DNA from: an uncultured Campylobacter sp.
GTDB lineage: Bacteria; Campylobacterota; Campylobacteria; Campylobacterales; Campylobacteraceae
Reading direction: 5' to 3'
DNA length: 45,666 nucleotides
NCBI RefSeq assembly: GCF_937921625.1
Contig: NZ_CAKZTI010000029.1
Span: 1-45,666 of the forward strand
The stretch's first letter is position 1, and every line of letters starts with the position of its first letter. This document shows, piece after piece, positions 38,721-45,666 of this stretch. The translations under genes and the position numbers were made by a program. Under the pieces are notes generated by a model. That model saw only the letters and a program-made list of their open reading frames with translations, was not told the origin of the DNA and made no database searches.

Positions 38721-39050
38721 ATGTTTGAGGGAATGGATTTTTCAAAAATGGGGCAGATGCTCGATCAGATGCAGGCCAAGGCTAAGCAGATCGAGGAGGA
38801 GAATGCGCGCAAGGAATTTACCGTAAAATCGGGCGCGGGCATGGTCGCCATCAGGCTAAACGGCGCGGGCGAGGTGCTAGATCTGAGCATCGACGATAGT
38901 CTTTTTAACGACAAAGAGAGCTTGCAGATCCTGCTGATCTCGGCGATAGGCGACGCGATAAAACTCGTCGAAAATGAAAAGAAAGGCGCCGCAGCGTCCA
39001 TGCTAGGAGGGCTCGGCGGCCTAGGCGATCTGCTCGGCGATAAGGGCTGA
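38721..39050 (+). CDS. YbaB/EbfC family nucleoid-associated protein
   Basis: Product of 109 aa. Starts MFEGMDFSKMGQMLDQMQAK, the usual glutamine- and methionine-rich helix, followed by FTVKSGAGMVAIRLNGAGEV and a late helix with LGGLGGLGDLLG. Dimeric DNA-binding protein that influences nucleoid structure and, in other bacteria, stabilises DNA or modulates expression. Often next to dnaX/recR elsewhere; here in the murE-ispA segment as in C. jejuni. Confidence 0.9.
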   Translation: MFEGMDFSKMGQMLDQMQAKAKQIEEENARKEFTVKSGAGMVAIRLNGAGEVLDLSIDDSLFNDKESLQILLISAIGDAIKLVENEKKGAAASMLGGLGGLGDLLGDKG

Positions 39051-39438
39051 GGCGGTTTTACAAACGGGCCCGGTAGTAAATCTGGTGGAGCGGATCGTTT
39101 AAATTTAGAAATTCGCGGGCTGGAGCGGTAAATTTAAACATACCGGTCGGATAAAATTTCAAAATTTTATAGTTTTAGAATTTGCGAAGCAACCGATCGG
39201 AGAGTTTAAAATTTATAAGAGGCGGTTGCGACGCGTTTCGGTCGTTTTGCCTCTAACAAGCGCAAAAGAAATAAAATTTAACGGCACGCAAAACGCAACC
39301 AAATGTCATAAAACGGGCGGCAAAAAGTGCGAGCGCGACAAGCAAAATGAGCGAAAAGTAGATAAACGCGAGAAGTAAAAGCAGCCGAACGAGCGCGCAA
39401 AAAGCGGCTCCAAAGCCCAACCATGCGATAGGAATTTG
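39051..39438. other. Intergenic, 388 bp, no gene called
   Basis: AAATTT-rich first half, purine-rich second half (CAAGCAAAATGAGCGAAAAG, CGCGAGAAGTAAAAGC). A frame without an ATG is open from about 39110 to 39375 but has no start codon with a ribosome binding site. The ispA ribosome binding site (AGGAATTT) is at the right edge. Confidence 0.5.
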
Positions 39439-40290
39439 ATGGATATTTTAGAAAAATTTAAAGATTACTTGAAGCACAACGAGCTGAAGGCGCCGAGCTT
39501 TCATCCGTACTTCGAGGAGGCACTCAATTACATGCTGCAAGCGGGCGGCAAGCACTTTCGCGCGCAGCTGCTGCTAGGCGTCGTCTCGACGGTGGATGAG
39601 CGGCGCTTTGAGGGCGCGCTGGCGATCGCGATGGCGCTTGAGATGATCCACACCTACTCGCTCATACACGACGATCTGCCCGCGATGGACGATGCGGATC
39701 TGCGTCGCGGGCGGCCGAGCCTGCATAAAAAATACGACGAGGTCACAGCGATTTTGGTGGGCGACGCGCTAAATACCGACGCATTTTTGATCGCCGCGAA
39801 CGCAAACCTAAGCGACGAAATCAAGATAAAATGCATTAAAACTCTAGCGCGAAACGCAGGCAGCAGCGGCATGGTGCTGGGTCAGGCGATCGATTGCCGT
39901 TTTGAAAACAGCCCGTTAAAGCAAAGCGAGCTTGAGTTTTTGCATCTGCACAAAACGGGCGCGCTCATCGCCGCAGCGTTTGAGATAGGCGCCATAATCG
40001 GCGGGTTAAAGGATGAGCTCGCGCATGAGCTTTATAAGATCGGGCTGAAGCTAGGTCTCATATTTCAGATCGAGGATGATATCATCGACGCCACGGGCGA
40101 CGAGGCAAGCGCAGGCAAACCCGTAGGGGCGGACGGCGCGAAAAATTCCTTCGTAAATTTACTAGGTCTTGCGGGTGCTAGAAGCTACAAGCAGCGCCTA
40201 ATAGACGAGGTAAGCGGCGCGATGAGCGGCTATGATGCGAGCCTACGCGATTTGGTTTTAAATTTGATAGAAAAATACCTGAAAGGATGA
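39439..40290 (+). CDS. ispA: (2E,6E)-farnesyl diphosphate synthase
   Basis: Condenses isopentenyl diphosphate with dimethylallyl and geranyl diphosphate to C15 farnesyl diphosphate for quinones and the undecaprenyl carrier. The 283-aa product has the first aspartate-rich motif HDDLPAMDDADLRRG and the second IFQIEDDIIDATGD, plus GGKHFRAQL near the N-terminus and HLHKTGALI. ATG at 39439 has AGGA upstream; an adjacent TTG is also possible. Three bases separate it from tkt. Location next to murE and tkt matches C. jejuni Cj1644. Confidence 0.95.
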   Translation: MDILEKFKDYLKHNELKAPSFHPYFEEALNYMLQAGGKHFRAQLLLGVVSTVDERRFEGALAIAMALEMIHTYSLIHDDLPAMDDADLRRGRPSLHKKYDEVTAILVGDALNTDAFLIAANANLSDEIKIKCIKTLARNAGSSGMVLGQAIDCRFENSPLKQSELEFLHLHKTGALIAAAFEIGAIIGGLKDELAHELYKIGLKLGLIFQIEDDIIDATGDEASAGKPVGADGAKNSFVNLLGLAGARSYKQRLIDEVSGAMSGYDASLRDLVLNLIEKYLKG

Positions 40291-40293
40291 AAA

Positions 40294-42222
40294 ATGTCGA
40301 GCGAGCAGCTAAGTAAAATTTCAAACACGATCAAATTTCTAAGCGCGGATATGATCCAGAGCGCCAACTCGGGCCATCCAGGCACGCCGATGGGGCTAAG
40401 CGACGTAATGAGCGTCTTTATGAGCAAGGTACGCCACAACCCTAAAAATCCCGCGTGGCTGAACCGCGACCGCGTCGTATTCTCGGGCGGACACGCAAGC
40501 GCGCTCGTGTATAGTTACCTCTACCTTAGCGGATACGATTTGAGCATGGACGATCTGAAAAGCTTCAGGCGCCTACACTCCAAAACCCCGGGCCACCCGG
40601 AGATCACTACCCCGGGCGTCGAGATCGCTACCGGACCGCTCGGACAGGGCGTCGCAAACGCAGTCGGATTTGCGATGGCCGCGAAATACGCCGCGCATCT
40701 GCTCAACGAGGAAGGAAACGAGATCATCGATCACCGCGTCTATTGCTTCTGCGGCGACGGCGATTTGCAGGAGGGCATCAGCTACGAAGCGTGCGCGCTT
40801 GCGGGCAGACACAACCTCGATAATCTCACGATAATCTATGATTCTAATGGCATCACGATTGACGGTAGCACCGATATCGCGTGGTTTGAGGACGTAAAGG
40901 TGCGATTTGAAGCGCAGGGCTTTGAGGTCGCGCGCATCGACGGGCATAATTTCGATCAGATAGAATTCGTCCTTGACGAGGTCAAAAACAAAACAAAACC
41001 CTACCTCATCATCGCAAACACCACGATCGGCAAGGGCGCGCTCGAGCTTGAGGGCACGGCCAAAACGCACGGCGCGCCGCTTGGAGAGGAGCTGCTTGCG
41101 CGCGCTAAGCAAAGCCTGGGCTTTGATCCAGCCCAAAGCTTCGTCGTAAGCGAGGACGTGCTTTTTGCGACGCGCGCTGCGGTTGAGAGGGGCGATTTGG
41201 AGGAGCGGCTTTGGAAGGAGAAGCTTGCGAAGCTAAGCGATGAAAAAAGAGCGCTTTTAAACGAGCTTTTAAATCCCGATTTTAGCAAGATAGAATTTCC
41301 CGATTTTAGCGGGCTTAAGGTCGCCACGCGCGATAGCAACGGTAAAATTTTAAATGCCATCGCAAACGCGGTGCCCGGCTTTTTGGGCGGAAGCGCCGAT
41401 TTAGCGGCGTCGAATAAGACCGAGCTAAAAGGCGGCGGCGACTTTCCGTGTGGCAAAAATTTACACTTCGGCATCCGCGAGCACGCGATGGCGGCGATCG
41501 GCAACGCCTTTGCGAGATACGGGCTTTTCATCCCGTTTAGCGCGACGTTTTTTATCTTCAGCGACTATCTCAAAACGGGCGCTCGCCTCGCGGCGCTGAT
41601 GGGCTTGCGCCACTATTTCGTCTTCACGCACGACAGCATCGGCGTGGGCGAAGACGGGCCGACGCACGAGCCTATCGAGCAGCTTAGCACCTTCCGCGCG
41701 ATGCCAGACTTCTACACCTTCCGCCCCGCAGACGGCAACGAAAACGTAAAATGCTGGCGCACGGCGCTTGCTCTGAATGCGCCCGCGGCGTTCGTCTGCT
41801 CGCGCCAAGGGCTTGAGCCGCTACCTAAGGCGGTTTTGGGCGACGTGCAAAACGGCGCGTATCTGCTAAGGCAAAGCAAAGAGGCGCAAATCACGCTCAT
41901 CGCAAGCGGCAGCGAGGTCTCGCTCTGCCTAAAAGCGGCGGCGATCCTGCAAGAGCAAGGCATCGGCGCAAACGTTGTCAGCGCGCCGTGCTTCGAGCTT
42001 CTGTGCGAGCAGGACGCGGATTATCTGGCGCAAATTCTAGAGCCGCAAACTAAAATTTTAGCCGTCGAAGCCGCAAGCGCGCTTGAGTGGTATAAATTTG
42101 CAGACGCGGTACACGGCATGCAAAGCTTTGGCGAGAGCGGCAACGCAAACGAGCTATTTAAGCTTTTCGGCTTCACCGACGTCGCGATCGCAAAAGAAGC
42201 AAGGGAGCTTTTAGAACAGTAA
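40294..42222 (+). CDS. tkt: Transketolase
   Basis: Thiamine-diphosphate enzyme of the pentose phosphate pathway that moves two-carbon units between sugar phosphates; in Campylobacter it also supplies pentoses because the oxidative branch is lacking. The 642-aa product has the N-terminal SANSGHPGTPMGLSD, the ThDP motif GDGDLQEGISYEACALAGRH with the downstream N, the central GIREHAMAAIGNAFARYG and the THDSIGVGEDGPTHEPIEQL region. Length is typical. ATG just after AAAGGATGAAAA. Confidence 0.97.
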   Translation: MSSEQLSKISNTIKFLSADMIQSANSGHPGTPMGLSDVMSVFMSKVRHNPKNPAWLNRDRVVFSGGHASALVYSYLYLSGYDLSMDDLKSFRRLHSKTPGHPEITTPGVEIATGPLGQGVANAVGFAMAAKYAAHLLNEEGNEIIDHRVYCFCGDGDLQEGISYEACALAGRHNLDNLTIIYDSNGITIDGSTDIAWFEDVKVRFEAQGFEVARIDGHNFDQIEFVLDEVKNKTKPYLIIANTTIGKGALELEGTAKTHGAPLGEELLARAKQSLGFDPAQSFVVSEDVLFATRAAVERGDLEERLWKEKLAKLSDEKRALLNELLNPDFSKIEFPDFSGLKVATRDSNGKILNAIANAVPGFLGGSADLAASNKTELKGGGDFPCGKNLHFGIREHAMAAIGNAFARYGLFIPFSATFFIFSDYLKTGARLAALMGLRHYFVFTHDSIGVGEDGPTHEPIEQLSTFRAMPDFYTFRPADGNENVKCWRTALALNAPAAFVCSRQGLEPLPKAVLGDVQNGAYLLRQSKEAQITLIASGSEVSLCLKAAAILQEQGIGANVVSAPCFELLCEQDADYLAQILEPQTKILAVEAASALEWYKFADAVHGMQSFGESGNANELFKLFGFTDVAIAKEARELLEQ

Positions 42223-42237
42223 CGGCAAAGGCGAAAT

Positions 42238-42660
42238 TTGAGCGAAAAAATCAAAATTTCATATTTAGACGGATTTAAAATTTACGGGTTAAAAGCCCGC
42301 ACGAAAAACGCGGACGAGCTAGGCGGGAGCGGCAAAATTCCCGCGCTGTGGGCGAAATTTATGAAAGAGTGCTATGACGGGCGGAGCGAGATTTACGGCG
42401 TCTATTACGATTACGAAGACGGCGCCGACGGGCTTTACGATATCTTTATCGGCACCAAAGCGCCCCGCAGCGACGAAGCCTTGGAGATCAAAAGCGGCAA
42501 ATACGCCGTTTTTAGTTTCCCAAATGAGCCGCAAAACGTAGCAAAGTTTTGGAGCAAAATTTGGAGCTTTTTTGAGGCCGGCGAACTAAAAAGAGCGTTT
42601 GGAACGGATTTTGAGTTTTACGGCGGAGACGAGATCAAAATTTTTATCTCGATTTTGTAG
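42238..42660 (+). CDS. GyrI-like small-molecule-binding domain protein
   Basis: Product of 140 aa from a TTG at 42238 with AAGGCG upstream, 15 bp after tkt. The fold suggested is the SHS2/GyrI-like (AraC effector-binding) domain: YLDGFKIYGLKARTKNADEL, IYGVYYDYEDGADGLYDIFI and YAVFSFPNEPQNVAKFWSKI. Stand-alone members bind small ligands or act as drug-binding or gyrase-inhibitor-like proteins; its ligand is unknown. No DNA-binding domain is attached. Confidence 0.7.
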   Translation: MSEKIKISYLDGFKIYGLKARTKNADELGGSGKIPALWAKFMKECYDGRSEIYGVYYDYEDGADGLYDIFIGTKAPRSDEALEIKSGKYAVFSFPNEPQNVAKFWSKIWSFFEAGELKRAFGTDFEFYGGDEIKIFISIL

Positions 42661-43013
42661 GGCGGCGCATGAAAATTATAAACGGCGAGTGATTTTTCGC
42701 CGCCGCGATAAAATTTGCCCGCGAGATGCCAAAATTACTTGCTCGCAAAAGCCGCGCAGAGAGTAAAACGCCGCTGCTTTATAAAATTTCATCCATAAAG
42801 CGGTAAAATTCCGTGCCCAAAACTACGCGCACGAAATAAATTTTATGCCAAAAGCCGCGCCGGGTCGTACCTTAAGCCGTAGATTTAAAACGAAATCTAA
42901 ATTTGCGCCGCTAAATTTCAACCCCCGCCCGCAAAATCAGGCAAAATTTCGCGCGGAATTTCATTTTTAAATCTGTTATTAAGCCATTTTTGGCTTAAAT
43001 TACATTTTCATTC
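42661..43013. other. Intergenic, 353 bp, before tRNA-Ser
   Basis: No gene seen. Crowded with AAATTT-type words (AAAATTTCATCC, AATTTTATGCC, GGAATTTCATT). A perfect hairpin AAGCCA-TTTT-TGGCTT lies at 42981-42996, 18 bp before the tRNA, and may relate to its promoter or to upstream termination. Confidence 0.5.
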
Positions 43014-43101
43014 GGGTAGATGTCCGAGCGGTCGAAGGAGCGCGCCTCGAAAGCGCGTAAGGCGTCAGCCTTCTGGGGTTCGAATCCCTATCTACCCGCC
43101 A
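43014..43101 (+). tRNA. tRNA-Ser (anticodon CGA)
   Basis: Acceptor stem GGGTAGA (43014-43020) pairs with TCTACCC (43091-43097), then discriminator G and encoded CCA. The anticodon arm is CGCGC-CTCGAAA-GCGCG, giving anticodon CGA for UCG codons. A long variable arm (TAAGGCGTCAGCCTTC region) confirms a class II tRNA, and the T arm has GGTTCGAATCC. The 88-base length is as expected. Open frames running through it are not genes. Confidence 0.95.
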
Positions 43102-43136
43102 TTCATTCAAATTTCACCCAATATTTTGGAGTTAAG

Positions 43137-43685
43137 ATGAGCAATAAACTCCTTTCGATGAGCCTGCAGGAGCTGTGGCGGCTCTTTCCGATACGTCTCG
43201 TGCCGCACGATCCGCGCTGGGGCGAATACTTTAGGCAGGAGCGCGAAATTCTGCGCGGCCTGCTGCAAGATCATGGCGAGATCAAGATCCACCATATCGG
43301 CAGCACCGCGGTAAGAGGGATCTGGGCGAAGCCTATCGTGGATATTTTGATCGAGTGCTCGGATATTGCCGCCGCCAAACAGCGCCTGATAGAGGCGGGC
43401 TATCTGCTAATGAGCGAAAAGGGGAGCCGCTGCAGCCTAAATAAAGGCTACACCGAAGCGGGATTTGCCGAGCGCGTTTTTCACGTGCATCTGCGAAATT
43501 TCGGCGATACGGATGAGATATTTTTTAGAGATTTTTTGCGGGCGAATGCGGATATCGCCGCGCGGTACGAGGCACTTAAATTAGAGCTTTGCAAGCGCTT
43601 CGAGTTCGACCGCGACGCCTACACTGCGGCAAAAAGCGAATTTGTGCTTAAGCTTACGCGCATCGCTAAAGAAAATTCAAAATAA
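43137..43685 (+). CDS. GrpB/UPF0157 family protein
   Basis: Product of 182 aa. ATG at 43137 has TTGGAG upstream; a longer frame would run back into the tRNA gene and is rejected. It shows the family pattern: VPHDPRWGEYFRQEREILRG, IHHIGSTAVRGIWAKPIVDI (GS-T-x-V-x-G, a nucleotidyltransferase-like turn) and FHVHLRNFGDTDEIFFRDFL. GrpB proteins have a nucleotidyltransferase-like fold with unknown substrates. The first ~18 residues before the domain are an extension. Confidence 0.88.
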   Translation: MSNKLLSMSLQELWRLFPIRLVPHDPRWGEYFRQEREILRGLLQDHGEIKIHHIGSTAVRGIWAKPIVDILIECSDIAAAKQRLIEAGYLLMSEKGSRCSLNKGYTEAGFAERVFHVHLRNFGDTDEIFFRDFLRANADIAARYEALKLELCKRFEFDRDAYTAAKSEFVLKLTRIAKENSK

Positions 43686-44093
43686 TCGCGCAAATTTGAT
43701 CTCTGCGTAGAAGCTCGCTCGCCAAGAGCGATAAAAATGGCTAAATTTTATAAATGATACGGGCGGATAGCGCCGCACCCTGTGAGCTTATTTTTATAAA
43801 ATTTTGACCGTAATTTCAAATTTAAACGGCACTCACCCAGCTATCGTAGATAAATTTTACAAATCCAGCTAGCGGCAAAGTCGTCCACAAAACGCGCCGT
43901 ATCATCGCATCAAACTAAGGCTAAGGCTCATTTCCGCGCTTAGGTGCAAATTTAAATTTAAAAGCCTACGCGTCGTTAAATTTTTAGAATTTCACCAAAA
44001 ACAAACTCATAAACTCGCTAAATTTAAAACGGCGAAAATTTTAAATTCCTCGCCGCTAGCTAGTCGCGCAAATTCCACGCCGAGCGCTTAAAT
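43686..44093. other. Intergenic, 408 bp, no gene seen
   Basis: Lies between the converging GrpB-like and threonine synthase genes. AAATTT-type words recur throughout; no open frame with a ribosome binding site and no strong hairpin noticed. Confidence 0.5.
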
Positions 44094-45179
44094 TTAATGA
44101 TCGCTCTTCAGCCCCGCGCCGCAAAGCGGGATGATACTATCTCCTTGCAGATCATGGCTTTCTTTGTAGCGCAGATATGCCGCGTAGGTAGCTACGGTCG
44201 TGTGCTCGACGTAAAATCCGCCGCGCGCAAGAGCCGCTCTGGCAGGCAGTATGTCGCTCTCGCTCGCCAAGATTATCTCGCGCTCGCCAGCGTAGCTAGA
44301 GCCGAGAATTTCGACCGCGCGCATCGGTCTTGCGATCGCGATGCCCTCCGCTAGCGTCGGCTGCGGCTCGATCTCGCGCGCCGCACCTTTGGCGTCAAAA
44401 AGCGGAGCGCAACGCTCGCCCTGAACGATGAAAATTTTCGGTAGCGCCTCGATAAAGCCGCCCTCATATAGCTCGCCCAGCGCCGCTTGAGCGCCCAGCA
44501 GTAGCGTACCGTTGCCCACGGGGATAAAGATATTGCGCGGCACCCTGCCCAGCTGCTCGTAGATCTCATAAACGTAGCTCTTCGTGCCCTCGTAAAAGAT
44601 CGGATTATAAACGTGGTTGGCGTAATATATCTGCTCCTGCGCAGCCTTTTTGCGGCACGCGTCCGCCGTCTCGTCGCGGCTACCGTCAAATACCGTGACG
44701 TGCGCGCCGTGGCTTTTGATCATATCGATCTTTTTGGGCGACGTGCCCTTCGGAACGTAAATTTCACACTCGATGCCCGCACGAGCGCAATATGCCGCCA
44801 CGGCGTTGCCCGCGTTGCCGCTGGAGTCTTGCAGCACCTTTTTCACGCCGATATTTCTAGCATGCAGCACCAAAACCGCCGCCCCGCGATCTTTGAATGA
44901 AAGTGTAGGCATCGCGTAATCGAGCTTGAGGTAAAGTTCTTCGCCGAATTTTACGCTCGCCGTGAGCCCCTCGCCCATCGAAATTTCTCTGAATTTAGCC
45001 GTGTCGATACCCATAAACCTGCGGTATCTAAAGATGCTAAACTCGCTTTGATCTACGAGCGCAGGGTTAAATTTAGGCGCATCGGAGTTTAGCTTATACA
45101 GCCCGCCGCAGTCGCATTTATAGCGCAAAGTATCGATGGCCGCGTACTTGCCGCATCCCGTGCAGATGAAATCGCTCAT
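44094..45179 (-). CDS. thrC: Threonine synthase
   Basis: PLP enzyme converting O-phosphohomoserine to threonine. Product of 361 aa from ATG 45179 (TAGGAGCGAAA upstream); a 59-codon upstream extension overlaps ridA and is rejected. The N-terminal zinc-ribbon-like segment FICTGCGKYAAIDTLRYKCD has C-x2-C and C-x-C pairs. The PLP lysine is in LSFKDRGAAVLVLHA, with SSGNAGNAVAAYCARAG and VGNGTLLLGAQAALGELYEG as phosphate-binding and Gly-rich regions. It is the short type with an N-terminal ribbon, unlike the longer E. coli type. Related PLP lyases are an alternative. Nine bases downstream of ridA. Confidence 0.85.
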   Translation of the reverse strand: MSDFICTGCGKYAAIDTLRYKCDCGGLYKLNSDAPKFNPALVDQSEFSIFRYRRFMGIDTAKFREISMGEGLTASVKFGEELYLKLDYAMPTLSFKDRGAAVLVLHARNIGVKKVLQDSSGNAGNAVAAYCARAGIECEIYVPKGTSPKKIDMIKSHGAHVTVFDGSRDETADACRKKAAQEQIYYANHVYNPIFYEGTKSYVYEIYEQLGRVPRNIFIPVGNGTLLLGAQAALGELYEGGFIEALPKIFIVQGERCAPLFDAKGAAREIEPQPTLAEGIAIARPMRAVEILGSSYAGEREIILASESDILPARAALARGGFYVEHTTVATYAAYLRYKESHDLQGDSIIPLCGAGLKSDH

Positions 45180-45187
45180 TTTCGCTC

Positions 45188-45574
45188 CTATTTTTTCTCT
45201 TTTATTTTTGCGACGGCCTCGATCTCTACGAGACAGCCGAAATGTAGAGCCGTAGTCGGCACCACGACGCGAGCGGGCTTGTGTGCGCCAAAAAACAGCG
45301 CGTACTGCTCGTCGATCACATCCCAGTTCTCGACGCCCGGCGTATAGACGCGGCACATTCGCACGTCGTTTTTATCCGCTCCCGCGGCGGCTAGCACTGC
45401 CGCGACGTTGCTTAGAGCCTGCGCGGTCTGCTCAGCAAGACCCTCCGCAATGGCTCCCGTGCGCGGATCCACGCTTAGCTGCCCCGAGACGTAGAGCGTA
45501 CCGTCGTCGTCTAAGATGCCCGGCGCATAATGTGCCTTTTTCGGCGCGAAACCGGTTGGATAAATTTCTTTCAT
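45188..45574 (-). CDS. RidA (YjgF/YER057c) family enamine/imine deaminase
   Basis: Hydrolyses reactive 2-aminoacrylate and 2-iminobutanoate intermediates made by PLP enzymes such as threonine and serine dehydratases. The 128-aa product shows YVSGQLSVDPRTG, the substrate-binding arginine in HKPARVVVPTTALHFGCL and the Glu of VEIEAVAKI. Length typical. ATG after AAAGGAGCTTAA. It forms an apparent two-gene operon with threonine synthase, whose product is the precursor of 2-iminobutanoate; this supports a role in threonine/isoleucine metabolism. Confidence 0.92.
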   Translation of the reverse strand: MKEIYPTGFAPKKAHYAPGILDDDGTLYVSGQLSVDPRTGAIAEGLAEQTAQALSNVAAVLAAAGADKNDVRMCRVYTPGVENWDVIDEQYALFFGAHKPARVVVPTTALHFGCLVEIEAVAKIKEKK

Positions 45575-45588
45575 TTAAGCTCCTTTGC

Positions 45589-45604
45589 ATATAAAATTTT
45601 ATAT
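45589..45604 (-). promoter_or_regulatory. Perfect 16-bp AT palindrome upstream of ridA-thrC
   Basis: ATATAAAATTTTATAT lies 15 bases upstream of the ridA ATG and overlaps a plausible -10 region on the minus strand (TATAAAAT). It may be an operator, or simply part of an AT-rich promoter. Confidence 0.4.
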
Positions 45605-45666
45605 AATTTTACTTTAAATTTATTAAAAATATATAACTATTTCTATAAATTTACAAAATTTTAAAA

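Noticed and set aside
39110..39375. Long frame without ATG upstream of ispA
   Set aside because: No start codon with a ribosome binding site; purine-rich sequence explains the lack of stops.
43020..43136. N-terminal extension of the GrpB-like gene
   Set aside because: It runs through the tRNA-Ser gene; the ATG at 43137 with a GGAG site is clearly the start.

Overview
The window looks like a chromosomal segment of a Campylobacter with relatively high G+C; C. gracilis or a close relative is my guess. The evidence is gene order. Three blocks match the layout I remember from C. jejuni: eno / divIC-like / AMIN protein (Cj1672-1670); aroC-rnc-rnhA-TPR protein // dnaG with a PP-loop ATPase (Cj1633-1638); and nfu-(small TPR-like)-murE-ebfC-ispA-tkt (Cj1639-1645, here with panD added). 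An infA-rpmJ-rpsM-rpsK-rpsD-rpoA-rplQ ribosomal block and ilvE-SPFH are also typical. Species assignment is inference; no database was searched.

Layout. 1-2721: end of eno, a FtsB/DivIC-like protein, an AMIN-domain protein rich in N-glycosylation sequons, and a nitroreductase. 3049-8650: accessory genes of mostly unknown function, including an O-methyltransferase, two paralogous small cysteine proteins, a lipoprotein and two related membrane proteins. 8650-14093 (minus strand): GNAT acetyltransferase, aroC, rnc, rnhA and a LapB-like TPR/zinc-ribbon protein, divergent from dnaG (14154-16286) and a PP-loop ATPase. 17290-17935: an AT-rich islet with a split, possibly plasmid-derived gene. 17993-22247: PerM-type transporter, YgbA-like protein, a triple-repeat protein, mobA and pldA. 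22460-24015: decayed remnant of a Firmicutes-type integrative conjugative element (virD4 and serine recombinase pseudogenes) carrying one intact TIGR04076 gene. 24272-27589: ilvE, SPFH protein, hisIE. 27828-30596: an accessory stretch with one intact LRR + NTF2-like gene, two broken genes and a VOC protein. 30813-35783: zinc metallopeptidase, ribosomal/rpoA operon, L,D-transpeptidase. 36262-42660: nfu to tkt and a GyrI-like protein. 43014-45574: tRNA-Ser(CGA), GrpB-like protein, threonine synthase and RidA.

The most unusual theme is protein inflation. At least six otherwise conserved proteins (DivIC-like, AMIN protein, GNAT, DnaG, PldA, HisIE) carry long in-frame low-complexity segments, and RNase III has a low-complexity tail. 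In all but the RNase III tail, the inserted DNA is built from the same short words (CAAAATTC, GAAATTTC, AAAATTTTA) that crowd the intergenic regions. The inserts sit at domain boundaries or in loops, and catalytic residues are kept.

No rRNA, CRISPR array or intact mobile element was found. One tRNA is present. Several starts were moved from the longest reading frame to a start supported by a Shine-Dalgarno sequence, as noted per gene.
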